Under the pieces are notes generated by a model. It worked only from the letters and a program-made list of their open reading frames with translations, was not told the DNA's origin and searched no databases. A stretch of DNA of 64,000 nucleotides, from positions 1,464,927-1,528,926 of the forward strand of contig NZ_LT976854.1 of assembly GCF_900249755.1 (NCBI RefSeq), in the 5' to 3' direction. The stretch is from Cupriavidus taiwanensis. Its GTDB lineage: Bacteria > Pseudomonadota > Gammaproteobacteria > Burkholderiales > Burkholderiaceae. Below are positions 1 through 8,665 of the stretch, in pieces. A program made the position numbers and the translations under genes. Every line of letters starts with the position of its first letter. Positions within the stretch are counted from its first letter, which is position 1.

Positions 1-1
1 C

Positions 2-364
2 ATCCTCGCGCGCGCCGGCTGCCTGCCCTACAACGGCATGCAGGGCCTGCCGCTGCTGCCGGCGATGGCCGGCCAGCCGCTGCCGCGCGAAGCGCTGCTG
101 ATCGAGGAAGAGAACCAGCGCACGCTGTTCGATTTCCCGATGCGCACGCGCATGCGCACGCTGCAGACCGCGCGCTACCGGCTCAGCGTCTACGAGGGCG
201 CCGACTGGGGCGAACTGTACGACCTGGAAAACGACCCCACCGAATCGCACAACCTGTGGCAGGTGCCGGCGCTGGCCGGCGTGCGCGAGCAACTGCTGCA
301 GCAACTGGTCGTTGCGATGATCGCGCACAGCGACGCCAGCCCCAATCCGACGGCGCTGGCCTGA
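2..364 (+). CDS. Sulfatase-family hydrolase, C-terminal fragment
   Basis: This is the last ~120 residues of a protein whose start lies upstream of the window; the frame is open from base 2. The segment '-YDLENDPTESHNLW-' followed by a short helical tail is typical of the C-terminal subdomain of alkaline-phosphatase-fold sulfatases (arylsulfatase and choline-sulfatase relatives). The catalytic formylglycine site would be in the missing N-terminal part, so the substrate cannot be judged. It ends 57 bp before a Bug receptor gene on the same strand, and the two are probably co-transcribed. The family call rests on one C-terminal motif. Confidence 0.7.
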   Translation: MLARAGCLPYNGMQGLPLLPAMAGQPLPREALLIEEENQRTLFDFPMRTRMRTLQTARYRLSVYEGADWGELYDLENDPTESHNLWQVPALAGVREQLLQQLVVAMIAHSDASPNPTALA

Positions 365-421
365 CGCGCCCATCGGTGCGCGGCACGCGGCACCCCAAAC
401 AATATCAACGGAGACAACAGC

Positions 422-1396
422 ATGACCCGCCCCTCGGCTTTCCTCTTTCCGGTCCTGGCCGGCGCCGCCTTGCTGGCCGCCGTGCCCGTGCAGGCGCAGG
501 ACGCGTACCCGTCGCGCCCGGTGCGCATCATCGTCAATTTCCCCGCCGGCGGTCCGCTGGATACCGTGGCCCGGCTGGTGGCGGAGCGCGCCACGCGCGA
601 CCTGAAACAACCCGTCGTAGTGGAGAACCGCGCCGGCGCCGGTGGCAACGTCGGCGCGGAAGCCGCCGCGCGCGCCACGCCCGACGGCTATACGCTGCTG
701 ATGTCGACCGATACGCTGGTGACCGTCAACCCGTTCGCCTATCGCAAGATGGCGTTCGACCCGGTGCGCGACCTGCAGCCGGTCGGTCTGGCCGGTACCT
801 TCAACCAGGTGCTGGTGACGCATCCCGGCACCAAGACCGGCGACCTGAAGCAGTTCCTGGCGCTGGCCAAAGCCGGGGACCTGTCCTATGCGTCAGCGGG
901 CATCGCGTCGCCGGGCCATATCGCCTTCGAGATGCTCAAGGCGCGTACGCAGATCCAGGCTACCCACGTGCCATACAAGGGAAATGCCCCTGCGCTCAGC
1001 GACGTCCTCGCCGGCCAGGTGCCGGCCGGCTTCCTGGCCACGCCAACCGCGGTGCAGTACATCCGCAGCGGCAAGCTGCTGGCGCTGGCGGTATCCGGCC
1101 AGAAGCGCGATCCGCTGCTGCCGGACGTGCCCACGGTGGCAGAAAGCGGGGTGCCGGGCTTCGATGCGGAGTTTGCCTTCGTGATGCTGGTTCCGGCGGG
1201 CACGCCAGCGCCCATCCGCGCGCGCTGGGAGCAGCAGCTCAAGTCGATCTTCGCGGATGCCGACTTCCAGAAGAAGCTGGCGGGCCAGGGCGTGCGGCCG
1301 CAGGCCACCGATGGCGCCCAGGCGGCACAGTGGCTCAGCGCGGGCAGCAAGCGCTGGGGGGAGGTGATCCGCAGGCTTGGTGTCGCGCTGGATTGA
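422..1396 (+). CDS. Bug-family tripartite tricarboxylate transporter substrate-binding protein
   Basis: A 324-residue periplasmic solute receptor of the Bug/TctC family. Residues 1-25 form a signal peptide ending in a VQAQD cleavage region. The mature protein starts with the family's 'YPSRPVRIIVNFPAGGPLDTVAR' segment, and 'VVENRAGAGGNVGAEAAA' follows near residue 62. These receptors bind small carboxylates for TctAB-type transport or for sensing; no membrane subunits are encoded nearby, as is common for the many orphan Bug genes of Cupriavidus and Bordetella. The ligand is unknown. The gene follows the sulfatase fragment, so the ligand may be a product of that enzyme, which is an inference. 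A GGAGA-type ribosome-binding site precedes the ATG. Confidence 0.92.
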   Translation: MTRPSAFLFPVLAGAALLAAVPVQAQDAYPSRPVRIIVNFPAGGPLDTVARLVAERATRDLKQPVVVENRAGAGGNVGAEAAARATPDGYTLLMSTDTLVTVNPFAYRKMAFDPVRDLQPVGLAGTFNQVLVTHPGTKTGDLKQFLALAKAGDLSYASAGIASPGHIAFEMLKARTQIQATHVPYKGNAPALSDVLAGQVPAGFLATPTAVQYIRSGKLLALAVSGQKRDPLLPDVPTVAESGVPGFDAEFAFVMLVPAGTPAPIRARWEQQLKSIFADADFQKKLAGQGVRPQATDGAQAAQWLSAGSKRWGEVIRRLGVALD

Positions 1397-1430
1397 GGTT
1401 CTCTGTGCGTGCCGAGGTTGACGGCTGGGT

Positions 1431-2735
1431 TCAGGCCGCCGTCCCCGCGGGCCGCGCCAGCGGCTCGGCATCCTCCTTGCCGCCACTGCCGCCAGCCAGC
1501 TCCAGATCCATGCCGGTGGTTTCCGGCAGCAGCGCTGCGGCGACCACCACCATTGCATAGCCGACCCCCGCGACAATGGCGATCGCGATCGGCAGCGAGG
1601 TATGCCCCGAACTGAGCCACCCCACCGACAGCGGGAACAGCGAACCGATCACGCGGCCGGCGTTGTACGAGACGCCATACCCCGTGGCGCGGATATCGTT
1701 GGGATAGGACTCGGCAATGGTAGCCCCGATGCCGGCGAACACCCCCTGCATCAGCACACCCAGCGGAAAGCCCAGGAACAGCATCGAAGTGTTCGATACC
1801 GGAATCACCATATACACCAGCGCGGCCACGAAGGCGCCCGCCGCGAACACGATGTAGGTCAGCCGGCGGCCCCAGCGGTCAGTGGCATAGGCCCCCGCTA
1901 CATAGCCCGCCAGTGAGCCGATGATGGTGACCGCCAGGTAGGAACTGGTGCCGAACACCGACAGGCCGCGCTCAGTCTTGAGGAAGGTCGGAAGCCACGT
2001 GGCGATTGCGTAGTAAGCCCCCAGCATGCCGCCGGACAGCAGGCTGCACAGCAGCGTCTTGGCCAGCAGCGGCCCGCGGAACAGCCGCCCGAGTCCGGCC
2101 AGCGCCGAGCCGTTGTTGCCGGCGGCGCGGCTCTTCAGGAAGATCTCGGGCTCTTCCAGGTTGCGGCGCAGGTAGATCACCACCAATGCCGGCAGGATGC
2201 CGAGGAAGAAGCAGACGCGCCATGCGGTCTCCGCGGGCAGCACGCTGAACGTGATCGCATACACGATCGCCGCGGCGCCCCAGCCGAAGGAATAGCTGCT
2301 CGCGGTAAAGCCGGAATATTTGCCGCGGTGCGCCGGGTTGCGGATCATCTCGGTCACCAGCACCATGCACAGCGACGACTCGCCGCCGAACCCCAGCCCC
2401 TGGATCATGCGGAACACCATCAGTTGCTCCGGCGATTGCGCCAGCCCGCACAGGAAGCAGGCGCCCGCGAACACGATGATGGTCCAGCGCAGCACACGCA
2501 CGCGCCCGTAGCGGTCGGCCAGGATACCGGCGCCGATCGCGCCGACCAGCGACGACACCAGCGTCCACGTGACGATCGCGCCCGCGGTCGATTTGCTCAT
2601 GCCCCACTGCCCCAGCAGCGTGGAGATGAGGAAGGAATAGATCATGAAGTCGAACACGTCGACGGCATGCCCCAGGAACGCGCCATAGAATCCCTTGCGC
2701 TCCATGCGCGACAAATCACGGAACCAATCGAACAT
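1431..2735 (-). CDS. MFS transporter, sugar/metabolite:proton symporter type
   Basis: A 434-residue, 12-helix major facilitator. The start at 2735 is chosen because GAGGGG lies just before it and the product then begins MFDWFRDL, as relatives do; the open frame continues upstream to 2867 without such support. Family signs are 'HAVDVFDFMIYSFL' in helix 1, the 'ADRYGRVRVLR' loop between helices 2 and 3, and 'DRWGRR' in the second half. The arrangement resembles the sialate/lactate (SHS/JEN) and aromatic-acid symporter groups. It lies 43 bp downstream of the amidase on the same strand, so it probably imports the amidase substrate or exports its product. The cargo cannot be read from the sequence. 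Confidence 0.88.
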   Translation of the reverse strand: MFDWFRDLSRMERKGFYGAFLGHAVDVFDFMIYSFLISTLLGQWGMSKSTAGAIVTWTLVSSLVGAIGAGILADRYGRVRVLRWTIIVFAGACFLCGLAQSPEQLMVFRMIQGLGFGGESSLCMVLVTEMIRNPAHRGKYSGFTASSYSFGWGAAAIVYAITFSVLPAETAWRVCFFLGILPALVVIYLRRNLEEPEIFLKSRAAGNNGSALAGLGRLFRGPLLAKTLLCSLLSGGMLGAYYAIATWLPTFLKTERGLSVFGTSSYLAVTIIGSLAGYVAGAYATDRWGRRLTYIVFAAGAFVAALVYMVIPVSNTSMLFLGFPLGVLMQGVFAGIGATIAESYPNDIRATGYGVSYNAGRVIGSLFPLSVGWLSSGHTSLPIAIAIVAGVGYAMVVVAAALLPETTGMDLELAGGSGGKEDAEPLARPAGTAA

Positions 2736-2778
2736 GATCCCCTCCCCAGTGGTGTGTGATGTGTTGTGGTCGGTGTAG

Positions 2779-4281
2779 TCAGTTGTGGTGCGCAGCCGGC
2801 AAGACAGCCGGCTGCGGCGGCCGCGGCGGCCGGTATTCATAGCCGGCTTCCTCCAGCAGGCTGGCAAAACGCAAGGCGGTGAGATCCTGGTAGCGGCCGG
2901 CGACGATCTGTACGCCGACCGGCAGCCCGCCGGCGCCGCGGCCGATCGGCGCCACGGCAGAGGGCAGGCCGCACAGCCCGGAGTGGCCGGCCCAGAACAA
3001 CTGGGTGGTCATCGGCTGAGCGCGGCCGTTGACCGTGAGCGTGCGCTGCCAGGGCTCGCCCGCTTCGTCGAGCGCAAATGCGGTGGTGGTGGCGGCCGGG
3101 CACAGCAGCACGTCGTAGCGGGTGAAGAAGCGGCGCCATGCGGCGGCAAAGCGTTCACGCGCCACCTGCAGGCGCAGCCAGTCGCGGTGGCTCAGCGTCG
3201 CACCGGTGTACTGCAGGGTCGCGTAGTCGTGGTCGCCGGCGGTGGCAGTGGCGCTGCGGGCCAGTGCATCGGCGAAGGCGGCGTCATCCATGTGCACGGA
3301 GGTGGTGGCACGCAACAGCGTCACGTAGGCATGCCATAGCTCGGCGGCGTCGAAGTCCGGTCGCGCGTGCCAGCCAACATGGGCTCCCTGCCCCGCCAGC
3401 CAGTGACCCAGCCGCTCAATCTGCGCCGCGACCTCGCCGTCCGCTTGCGCCTGGGCATGAGTCGGCAGCACGGCGATGCGGAAGTCGGCGAGCCGGCGGT
3501 GCGGGCATTCCGGCCACTGCAAGCGGTATGGCAGCGCATCGTCGCCGGCCGGGCCCGCGATGGTGCGCAATACCAGCTCCAGGTCGCGCGCGCTGCGCGC
3601 CAGCGGGCCGGCGACATTGATGTCCTGCTCGCCGAAGCGCGCGGCACCGGCACCGTGTCCGGCCAGCGGCACCAACCCATGGCTCGGCTTGAGCGAGAAA
3701 ATGCCGCAGTAGTGCGCCGGATTGCGCAGCGAGGAACCGATGTCGGAACCCACGTCGAAGAACGACACGCCGGCGCAGACTGCCGCCGCGCTGCCGCCGG
3801 ACGAGCCGCCCGGCGTGCGCGTCGGATCGTGGGGGTTGCGGGTGGTGCCGTAGATTGCGTTGTAGCTCTGCCAGTCGCGCAGGCCGAGCGGGACATTGGT
3901 CTTGCCAAGCAATATCGCGCCGGCGTCGCGCAACCGCTGCACCACCACCGCGTCGCGCTGGGCCGCGTGCCCGCGCAGGGCCGGATTGCCGCAGGTGGTC
4001 GGCCAGCCGGCGACGTCGAACGACTCCTTGACCGAGAACGGCACGCCGTCGAGCACGCCGCGCGCCTGGCCGGCACGGCGGCGCCGGTCGCTGTCCCGCG
4101 CGGCTGCGCGGGCCGCGCCGAAATCCGACAGCACCATTGCATTGATGATGCCGTGCCATTGCCCTTGCGCCGCCTCGCAGGCGTCGACCAGTTCCTCCGA
4201 CGACACCTTGCCGCCGGCAAGCCGCTGTGCCACCTCCCATAGCGGCGGAAAGCCGCCAGTCGTCCAGTCGGGCAGGTTCAC
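2779..4281 (-). CDS. Amidase of the amidase-signature family
   Basis: A 500-residue serine amidase that hydrolyses a carboxamide or related C-N bond to acid plus ammonia or amine. The Ser-cisSer-Lys triad is visible: Lys85 in 'PFSVKESFD', Ser160 in the glycine/serine-rich 'PGGSSGGSAAA' loop, and Ser184 in 'GSDIGSSLRNPAH'. There is no signal peptide, so it acts in the cytoplasm. Length and motifs are full. It is first in a two-gene unit with the downstream MFS gene and has a promoter with a GTATAC operator 80-110 bp upstream. Substrate specificity varies widely in this family; the neighbourhood points to an amide in a nitrogen-compound pathway. Confidence 0.9.
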   Translation of the reverse strand: MNLPDWTTGGFPPLWEVAQRLAGGKVSSEELVDACEAAQGQWHGIINAMVLSDFGAARAAARDSDRRRRAGQARGVLDGVPFSVKESFDVAGWPTTCGNPALRGHAAQRDAVVVQRLRDAGAILLGKTNVPLGLRDWQSYNAIYGTTRNPHDPTRTPGGSSGGSAAAVCAGVSFFDVGSDIGSSLRNPAHYCGIFSLKPSHGLVPLAGHGAGAARFGEQDINVAGPLARSARDLELVLRTIAGPAGDDALPYRLQWPECPHRRLADFRIAVLPTHAQAQADGEVAAQIERLGHWLAGQGAHVGWHARPDFDAAELWHAYVTLLRATTSVHMDDAAFADALARSATATAGDHDYATLQYTGATLSHRDWLRLQVARERFAAAWRRFFTRYDVLLCPAATTTAFALDEAGEPWQRTLTVNGRAQPMTTQLFWAGHSGLCGLPSAVAPIGRGAGGLPVGVQIVAGRYQDLTALRFASLLEEAGYEYRPPRPPQPAVLPAAHHN

Positions 4282-4358
4282 ATCGGCTCCTTGTCGTTAT
4301 CCGCGCCGTTCGGCGCGGTGGGGGCGTATGAGGGGCTCAGGGGTACCGCGATTGCGTT

Positions 4359-4391
4359 GGTATACTATATTCCGTATCGCCGGCAGTGCAA
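4359..4391 (-). promoter_or_regulatory. Amidase promoter with GntR-type operator (site 1)
   Basis: Read on the minus strand, TTGCAC (4386-4391) is separated by 16 bp from TATAGT (4364-4369). The -10 is embedded in CGGAATATAGTATACC (complement of 4359-4374). The same 16 bases occur at 11594-11609 in front of the GntP-like permease. The half-palindromic GTATAC core is typical of FCD-type GntR operators, and the regulator gene is 500 bp away. Binding is inferred. Confidence 0.65.
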
Positions 4392-4534
4392 GGACAATGC
4401 GCGAATACACCGCCTGAGGCGTGCGAGGGCTTTGGGATGACAGGGAGGAATGGCGCGCAGGACGCGTGCCAGGGAGGAAGGCGGGAACAGACGGGGTGCG
4501 CGGCGGAGTTCCGCCGCGCGTCACTCAGTGCGGG

Positions 4535-4711
4535 TCAGCAATGGCTGCGGCGCGGCGTACGGCCGCCCAGCGCAAGCAAGAAGCGGCCGATATCGCGCAG
4601 ACGCAGCGGTACCAGCGGCGTGGCATGGCGCACCGTATCGCGCGCGGCAAAGTGGCCCAGCAACTGCTGGCCGACGGGTTGCGAAAGATAGCGTTGTTCG
4701 GGCGACTGCAT
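4535..4711 (-). CDS. Possible small protein of 58 residues
   Basis: A short open frame starting at an ATG preceded by AAGG, about 30 bp downstream of a GTATAC site, on the same strand as the amidase and the GntR gene. The product (starting MRFAMQSPEQRYL) is basic, has no membrane segment, and resembles no family I know. It may be a real small protein, the remnant of a decayed gene, or chance in high-GC DNA. Its position behind an operator is the main argument for it. Confidence 0.25.
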   Translation of the reverse strand: MQSPEQRYLSQPVGQQLLGHFAARDTVRHATPLVPLRLRDIGRFLLALGGRTPRRSHC

Positions 4712-4739
4712 GGCAAATCTCATGGGACCTTGAATGGCT

Positions 4740-4755
4740 ACAGTATACACTCAAT
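4740..4755 (-). promoter_or_regulatory. GTATAC operator-like site (site 2)
   Basis: The sequence around 4743 reads CAGTATACACTCAAT. It shares TATACACTCAA with site 4 at 9491-9501. It lies between the 3' end of the GntR gene and the possible small open frame. No clear -35 box accompanies it. Confidence 0.4.
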
Positions 4756-4882
4756 TGGTGCAGTGCGTCATAACAGGGCACGCCACGCCCTGCCGGTGGG
4801 CATCCATGCAGGGGGGAATCCGGGACACTCCCGTGCGTCAGGACAACGACGGGATAGCAGAGGGGAGGTAGCCGACCCGCGT

Positions 4883-5593
4883 TCAGGCCGCCTGCGCCGC
4901 GCTGCCCTGCCCTTCCACCGGCAGGTCAGCCGCCTTGGCGGCGCTGTAGACATGGCGCGCGGCCAGCAGTGCCGCGAGATCGGCGTCGCCGGCAATCACC
5001 GCCTGCAGGATCTGCGCGTGCTCGTCCCAGTTCTGGCGCGCGCGCACCACGTTGGCCGGGCCGAACAGCACCGCGGTGCGCTCGCGCAGCGAACGCATCA
5101 TTTCCTGCAGCACGCTGTTGGCCGCGATGGTGCCGAGTACTTCGTGAAAGCGCGTATTGAGCGCCAGCAACTCATCCGCGCGGCCCTGCGCCGCTGCATC
5201 CATGCCTTGCCGCAAGACGCTTTCCAGCTCCGCCACCAGCGCCGGGTCGCGCCGTTGCGCGGCGAGCTTGGCGTTGAGGCCCTCAAGCGTAGCGCGCACT
5301 TCGACCATCTCGCGCGCGATCACCGGCGACAGGCTGGCCACGGTCGCGCCGCGGCGCGGCTCGATCAGCACCAGTCCTTCGCTGGCGAGCGCGCGCAGCG
5401 CCTCGCGCACCGGGATGCGCGATACGCCCAGTTCAGCCGAGAGTTTGTTCTCCACCAGCCGTTCGCCCGGCGCATATTTGCCGTTCAGGATGCCTTCGCG
5501 CAGCTTGTCGGTGACAAGGGCGAACAGCGGCGAGTGGCTGGCACCGAGGCTCAGCGGCTCGGCGGGCGCGGCAGGAGACGGAGTAAGGGACAT
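4883..5593 (-). CDS. GntR-family transcriptional regulator, FCD subfamily
   Basis: A 236-residue regulator. Residues ~25-95 form the winged helix ('LREGILNGKYAPGERLVENKLS', 'GVSRIPVREALRAL', 'EGLVLIEPRRGATV'). Residues ~105-225 form the all-helical FCD effector domain, which usually binds a carboxylate through a metal site. Such proteins normally repress catabolic operons and release on binding the pathway substrate or an intermediate. GTATAC-type sites lie upstream of this gene (5628) and of the surrounding transcription units (4359, 4743, 9482, 11421, 11594), so it is very probably the local regulator and autoregulated. The effector is unknown. The gene starts 70 bp after the end of the reductase gene on the same strand. 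Confidence 0.92.
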   Translation of the reverse strand: MSLTPSPAAPAEPLSLGASHSPLFALVTDKLREGILNGKYAPGERLVENKLSAELGVSRIPVREALRALASEGLVLIEPRRGATVASLSPVIAREMVEVRATLEGLNAKLAAQRRDPALVAELESVLRQGMDAAAQGRADELLALNTRFHEVLGTIAANSVLQEMMRSLRERTAVLFGPANVVRARQNWDEHAQILQAVIAGDADLAALLAARHVYSAAKAADLPVEGQGSAAQAA

Positions 5594-5627
5594 GGGTCGG
5601 CAGAGGCGTAAGCGGAGAGGCTGGCGT

Positions 5628-5642
5628 CATTGTATACCAGCC
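5628..5642 (-). promoter_or_regulatory. Operator-like site before the GntR gene (site 3)
   Basis: On the minus strand this reads CTGGTATACAATGA, 35-50 bp before the regulator's ATG. TATACAAT resembles a -10 box overlapping the GTATAC core, consistent with autoregulation. A related GGTATGCATA lies about 12 bp further upstream. Confidence 0.45.
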
Positions 5643-5663
5643 ATTTATGCATACCGGCGTGTC

Positions 5664-6665
5664 CTAACAAAGGTGCTGGAATGTGAAGCTGTCGGCATAG
5701 AGGTGGTCCGGACTGGCCCCGTGCGCGATAAAGGCGGCGCGCGCATCACGGATCATGTCGGGCGAGCCGCACAGGTAGATGGCGTATTCGCTCAGGTCGC
5801 CAAGGTCGGCCAGCGCCGCGTCGTGCACATAGCCGCGGCGGCCCTGCCAGTCCGCGCCGGCACGCGACAGTACCGGCGCATAGCGGAACTCATAGAGCCG
5901 CTCGCCCCAGGCGGGGATCTCGCCGTGCAGGTACAGGTCCTGTACGTGGCGCATGCCCCAGTACAACGACACCGGCGGGCAGTCGGGATCGTCCATCAGC
6001 GATTCCAGGATCGCCTTGATGGGCGCCAGTCCGGTACCGGTGGCCACCATCAGTAGCGGCCGGTAGTCCTTTGCGCGGTAGAAAAAGGTACCGAGCGGCA
6101 GTTCGACGTCGATGGCATCGCCCGCCTTCATCCGCGGCAAGATGCCATCGGTGAAGGCCCCGCCCGGAATCCGCCGCACGTGCAGGTCGACCCGTCCGTC
6201 GCGCGGCACCGAGGCCATCGAGAAGCTACGCGCGCGCCCGTCTGCGCTCAGCAGCTTCAGGTACTGGCCGGGGCGATAGTCAAGGGCGCCGGCGTCCGGC
6301 ACTTCCAGCTCGATGTGCAAGACATCAGCCGACAACGGGCGTACAGCCTGTACAAGCGCCCGATAACGCGCTGGCTCGGCGCACGCGTCATCGGCGCGCG
6401 CCGGGCTGATAACGAGGTCGCCCAGCGGCTGCGCCTGGCAGGCCAGCGCATAGCCGGCCGCAGCCTCATCCGGCGCCAGGCCGAACGGTTCCTCGTCGTA
6501 GCAGACCTGCCCCTGGAGCAGCCGGATGCGGCAGGTGCCGCAACCACCCAGCTGGCAATCATGGGGCAAGACGATGCTGGCGCGCTGCGCGGCCTGCAGC
6601 AGTGTCTCGCCGCGTTCAACGAAAAAGACCTGCTGCGTTTCGGCGATCTGGATGCGGTACGACAT
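5664..6665 (-). CDS. [2Fe-2S] ferredoxin-NAD(P)H oxidoreductase, oxygenase reductase component
   Basis: A 333-residue electron-transfer flavoprotein that passes electrons from NAD(P)H through FAD to a [2Fe-2S] centre. The N-terminal plant-type ferredoxin domain holds Cys37, Cys42, Cys45 and Cys76 (C-x4-C-x2-C-x30-C). The FAD domain follows with 'RSFSMAS', and the nucleotide domain has 'GTGLAP' and a C-terminal 'CGSPDM'. The layout matches reductases of aromatic and diiron oxygenases. The start at 6665 (MSYRIQ) follows the usual family length; an in-frame ATG exists at 6680. It is the last gene of the minus-strand unit of diiron protein, aldehyde dehydrogenase, GlcG-like protein and reductase, and is the obvious electron source for that diiron protein. 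Confidence 0.9.
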   Translation of the reverse strand: MSYRIQIAETQQVFFVERGETLLQAAQRASIVLPHDCQLGGCGTCRIRLLQGQVCYDEEPFGLAPDEAAAGYALACQAQPLGDLVISPARADDACAEPARYRALVQAVRPLSADVLHIELEVPDAGALDYRPGQYLKLLSADGRARSFSMASVPRDGRVDLHVRRIPGGAFTDGILPRMKAGDAIDVELPLGTFFYRAKDYRPLLMVATGTGLAPIKAILESLMDDPDCPPVSLYWGMRHVQDLYLHGEIPAWGERLYEFRYAPVLSRAGADWQGRRGYVHDAALADLGDLSEYAIYLCGSPDMIRDARAAFIAHGASPDHLYADSFTFQHLC

Positions 6666-6686
6666 GTCACCTCCGCGCAATCTAGC

Positions 6687-7166
6687 TTACTTCTTGATGT
6701 CGGCCTGCACCAGCACCTTCAGGTCCTGCGGCGCCAGCAGTTCCGCCAGCGCCTGCAACGCGGCCAGGCCGGCCTGCGTGTCCTGTTCGCCGTTGCCGCC
6801 GGACAAGCCGATGCCGCCGATCACTTCGTCGTTGACCACGATCGGGAAGCCGCCGACGAAGGCGGCGAACTTGCCCTCGAAGCTCCACTGGATGCCGAAG
6901 GCCTCGTTGCCCGGCAGCGCCGGCCCGTTCGGCGGCGTGGTGAACAGGTGCGTGGAGCGCTTGTGGCCCGCGGCGGTGAAGGCCTTGTTCCAGGCGATCT
7001 GCGGCCCGGTGATGCGCGCACCGTCCATGCGCTCGAGCGCGAGCGGGTAGCCGCCCTCGTCGACCACGCAGATCGACTCCAGCACGCCGATCTCTTCCGA
7101 GCGCCGGATCGCGGCGGCAACCATGTGGCGCGCTTCGCGCAGTTCCAGCTTGATGGCTTGCTTCAT
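6687..7166 (-). CDS. GlcG/HbpS-family (DUF336) protein
   Basis: A 159-residue cytoplasmic protein of the GlcG/HbpS/PduO-C family. Visible signs are 'ICVVDEGGYPLALERMDGA' in the first half and 'GGFPIVVNDEVIGGIGLSGGNGEQD' in the second. Family members bind heme, corrinoids or small ligands and often accompany oxidases and dehydrogenases of catabolic clusters; the molecular role is mostly unknown. The start at 7166 is chosen because AAGGAG lies 9-10 bases upstream and it avoids overlap with the aldehyde dehydrogenase; an ATG at 7202 is also in frame. It lies 28 bp after the dehydrogenase and 21 bp before the reductase. Confidence 0.85.
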   Translation of the reverse strand: MKQAIKLELREARHMVAAAIRRSEEIGVLESICVVDEGGYPLALERMDGARITGPQIAWNKAFTAAGHKRSTHLFTTPPNGPALPGNEAFGIQWSFEGKFAAFVGGFPIVVNDEVIGGIGLSGGNGEQDTQAGLAALQALAELLAPQDLKVLVQADIKK

Positions 7167-7194
7167 TGCTATGGCTCCTTGCTGCGGGGCGGGC

Positions 7195-8640
7195 TCAGGC
7201 ACCCCGGTAGACTGTCTTGACCTGCGTATAGAACTCCAGCCCGGTGCGGCCCGACTCGCGGAAGGTCGACGTGCTGGACCGCTTCAGTCCGCCGAACGGC
7301 GCATTGACCAGGTTGCCGGTGGTGGTGCGGTTGATCTTGACCGTGCCGGCCTCGATATCGTTGGCGAAGTGGTGGATGTAGCGCGGGTTGCTGGTGACGA
7401 TGGCCGCGGCCAGCCCGTATTCGGTATCGTTGGCCTTGGCGATGGCGTCGCCGTAATCGGTGAAACCGAGGATGGCGATCACCGGGCCGAAGATTTCCTC
7501 GCGCGCGATCCGCATCTGCGGCGTCACGTCGGTAAACACGGTCGGTGCGACGTAGTAGCCTTTGTCGTAAGCACCGCCGGTCAGCCGCGCACCGCCGCAC
7601 AGCAGCGTCGCCTCAGCCTTGCCGATGTCGAGGTAGCGCAGCACCGTCTCCAATTGCCGGGCCGAGGCCAGCGGCCCCAGGTCCATCCCCGGCGTCATGC
7701 CGCTGCCGATCTTGAGCGTGGCAACCTTTGCCAGCAGGCGCTCGGTGTAGGCTGCCTTGACCGCCTCGGCCACCAGCACGCGGCTGGTGCCGGTGCACGC
7801 CTGACCCGACAGCGAGAAGCCGCCCTTGATAGTCAGGTCGACAGCGCGGTCGAGGTCGGCATCCTCCATGACGATGAGCGGGTTCTTGCCGCCCAGTTCC
7901 ATCTGCGTGCGCGTGGTCAGCGGCACCGCACGGTGGATCTGCTCGCCCGCGCGCGACGAGCCGGTGAACGAGATCGCGCGCACCGCCTGCGCCTCGGTGA
8001 TGGCGGCGCCGATCTCGCCAGCGCTGCCGGTGATGAAGTTGAGCACGCCCTTGGGCAGGCCTGCCTGCACCAGCGCCTCGGCCAACCGGTAGCCCGATAG
8101 CGGCGCCTCGGAGGACGGCTTGAACACCACCGTGTTGCCGGTCACCAGCGCCGGCGCGATCTTGCGCGCGGGAATCGACACCGGGAAGTTCCACGGGGCG
8201 ATCACCGTGACCACGCCGAGCGGCTCGCCCTGGCTGTAGACCAGCTGGTCGGGGTCGTCGTTGGGATACACCTCGCCGGTAAAGGTCTGCCCTTCCACGG
8301 CATAGAAGCGCAGCGTCTGGGCCGAGCGCAACACCTCATCGCGCGCAAGCGCCAGGGACTTGCCTTCCTCTCGGGTCAGCTCTGCAGCAATGCTGTCGGC
8401 GTTCGCTTCCAGGTGTTCCGCGGCGCGGTTGAGCATGGCGGCGCGCTTGCCGACCGGCGTTTTTCTCCAGCCGGCAAAGGCCGCTGCCGCGGCCGCGACG
8501 GCCGCCTGCGCGTCCACCGCGGACGACGCCTGAAAGCGGCCCACGATGTCGGCGGTGTCGGCCGGGTTGACGTTGTCGAAGGTCCGGCCCGACTGGCAGG
8601 CCGTCCATTCGCCGTCGATATGGTTGAGGAACACAGTCAT
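7195..8640 (-). CDS. NAD(P)-dependent aldehyde dehydrogenase
   Basis: A full-length 481-residue aldehyde dehydrogenase. Active-site residues are present: Asn151 in 'APWNFP', Glu248 in 'MELGGKNP', Cys282 in 'SGQACTGTSR'. The sequence resembles the semialdehyde dehydrogenases such as 2,5-dioxovalerate (alpha-ketoglutaric semialdehyde) dehydrogenase, but substrate cannot be fixed. The start at 8640 (MTVFLNHIDGEW) fits the family; the frame opens earlier at 8712, inside the preceding gene. It lies 25 bp after the diiron protein gene, so it probably oxidises an aldehyde that protein releases. That is an inference from gene order. Confidence 0.9.
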   Translation of the reverse strand: MTVFLNHIDGEWTACQSGRTFDNVNPADTADIVGRFQASSAVDAQAAVAAAAAAFAGWRKTPVGKRAAMLNRAAEHLEANADSIAAELTREEGKSLALARDEVLRSAQTLRFYAVEGQTFTGEVYPNDDPDQLVYSQGEPLGVVTVIAPWNFPVSIPARKIAPALVTGNTVVFKPSSEAPLSGYRLAEALVQAGLPKGVLNFITGSAGEIGAAITEAQAVRAISFTGSSRAGEQIHRAVPLTTRTQMELGGKNPLIVMEDADLDRAVDLTIKGGFSLSGQACTGTSRVLVAEAVKAAYTERLLAKVATLKIGSGMTPGMDLGPLASARQLETVLRYLDIGKAEATLLCGGARLTGGAYDKGYYVAPTVFTDVTPQMRIAREEIFGPVIAILGFTDYGDAIAKANDTEYGLAAAIVTSNPRYIHHFANDIEAGTVKINRTTTGNLVNAPFGGLKRSSTSTFRESGRTGLEFYTQVKTVYRGA

Positions 8641-8665
8641 CGTCGATCCCGTTGCGTGGCGCCCC

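Larger units (their letters stand above)
4282..4882. other. Intergenic region between amidase and GntR gene
   Basis: These 600 bp contain the amidase promoter-operator near 4359-4391, a second GTATAC site near 4743, and one weak small open frame on the minus strand (4535-4711). Nothing else is convincing. Open frames on the plus strand lack family features and ribosome-binding sites. Confidence 0.5.
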
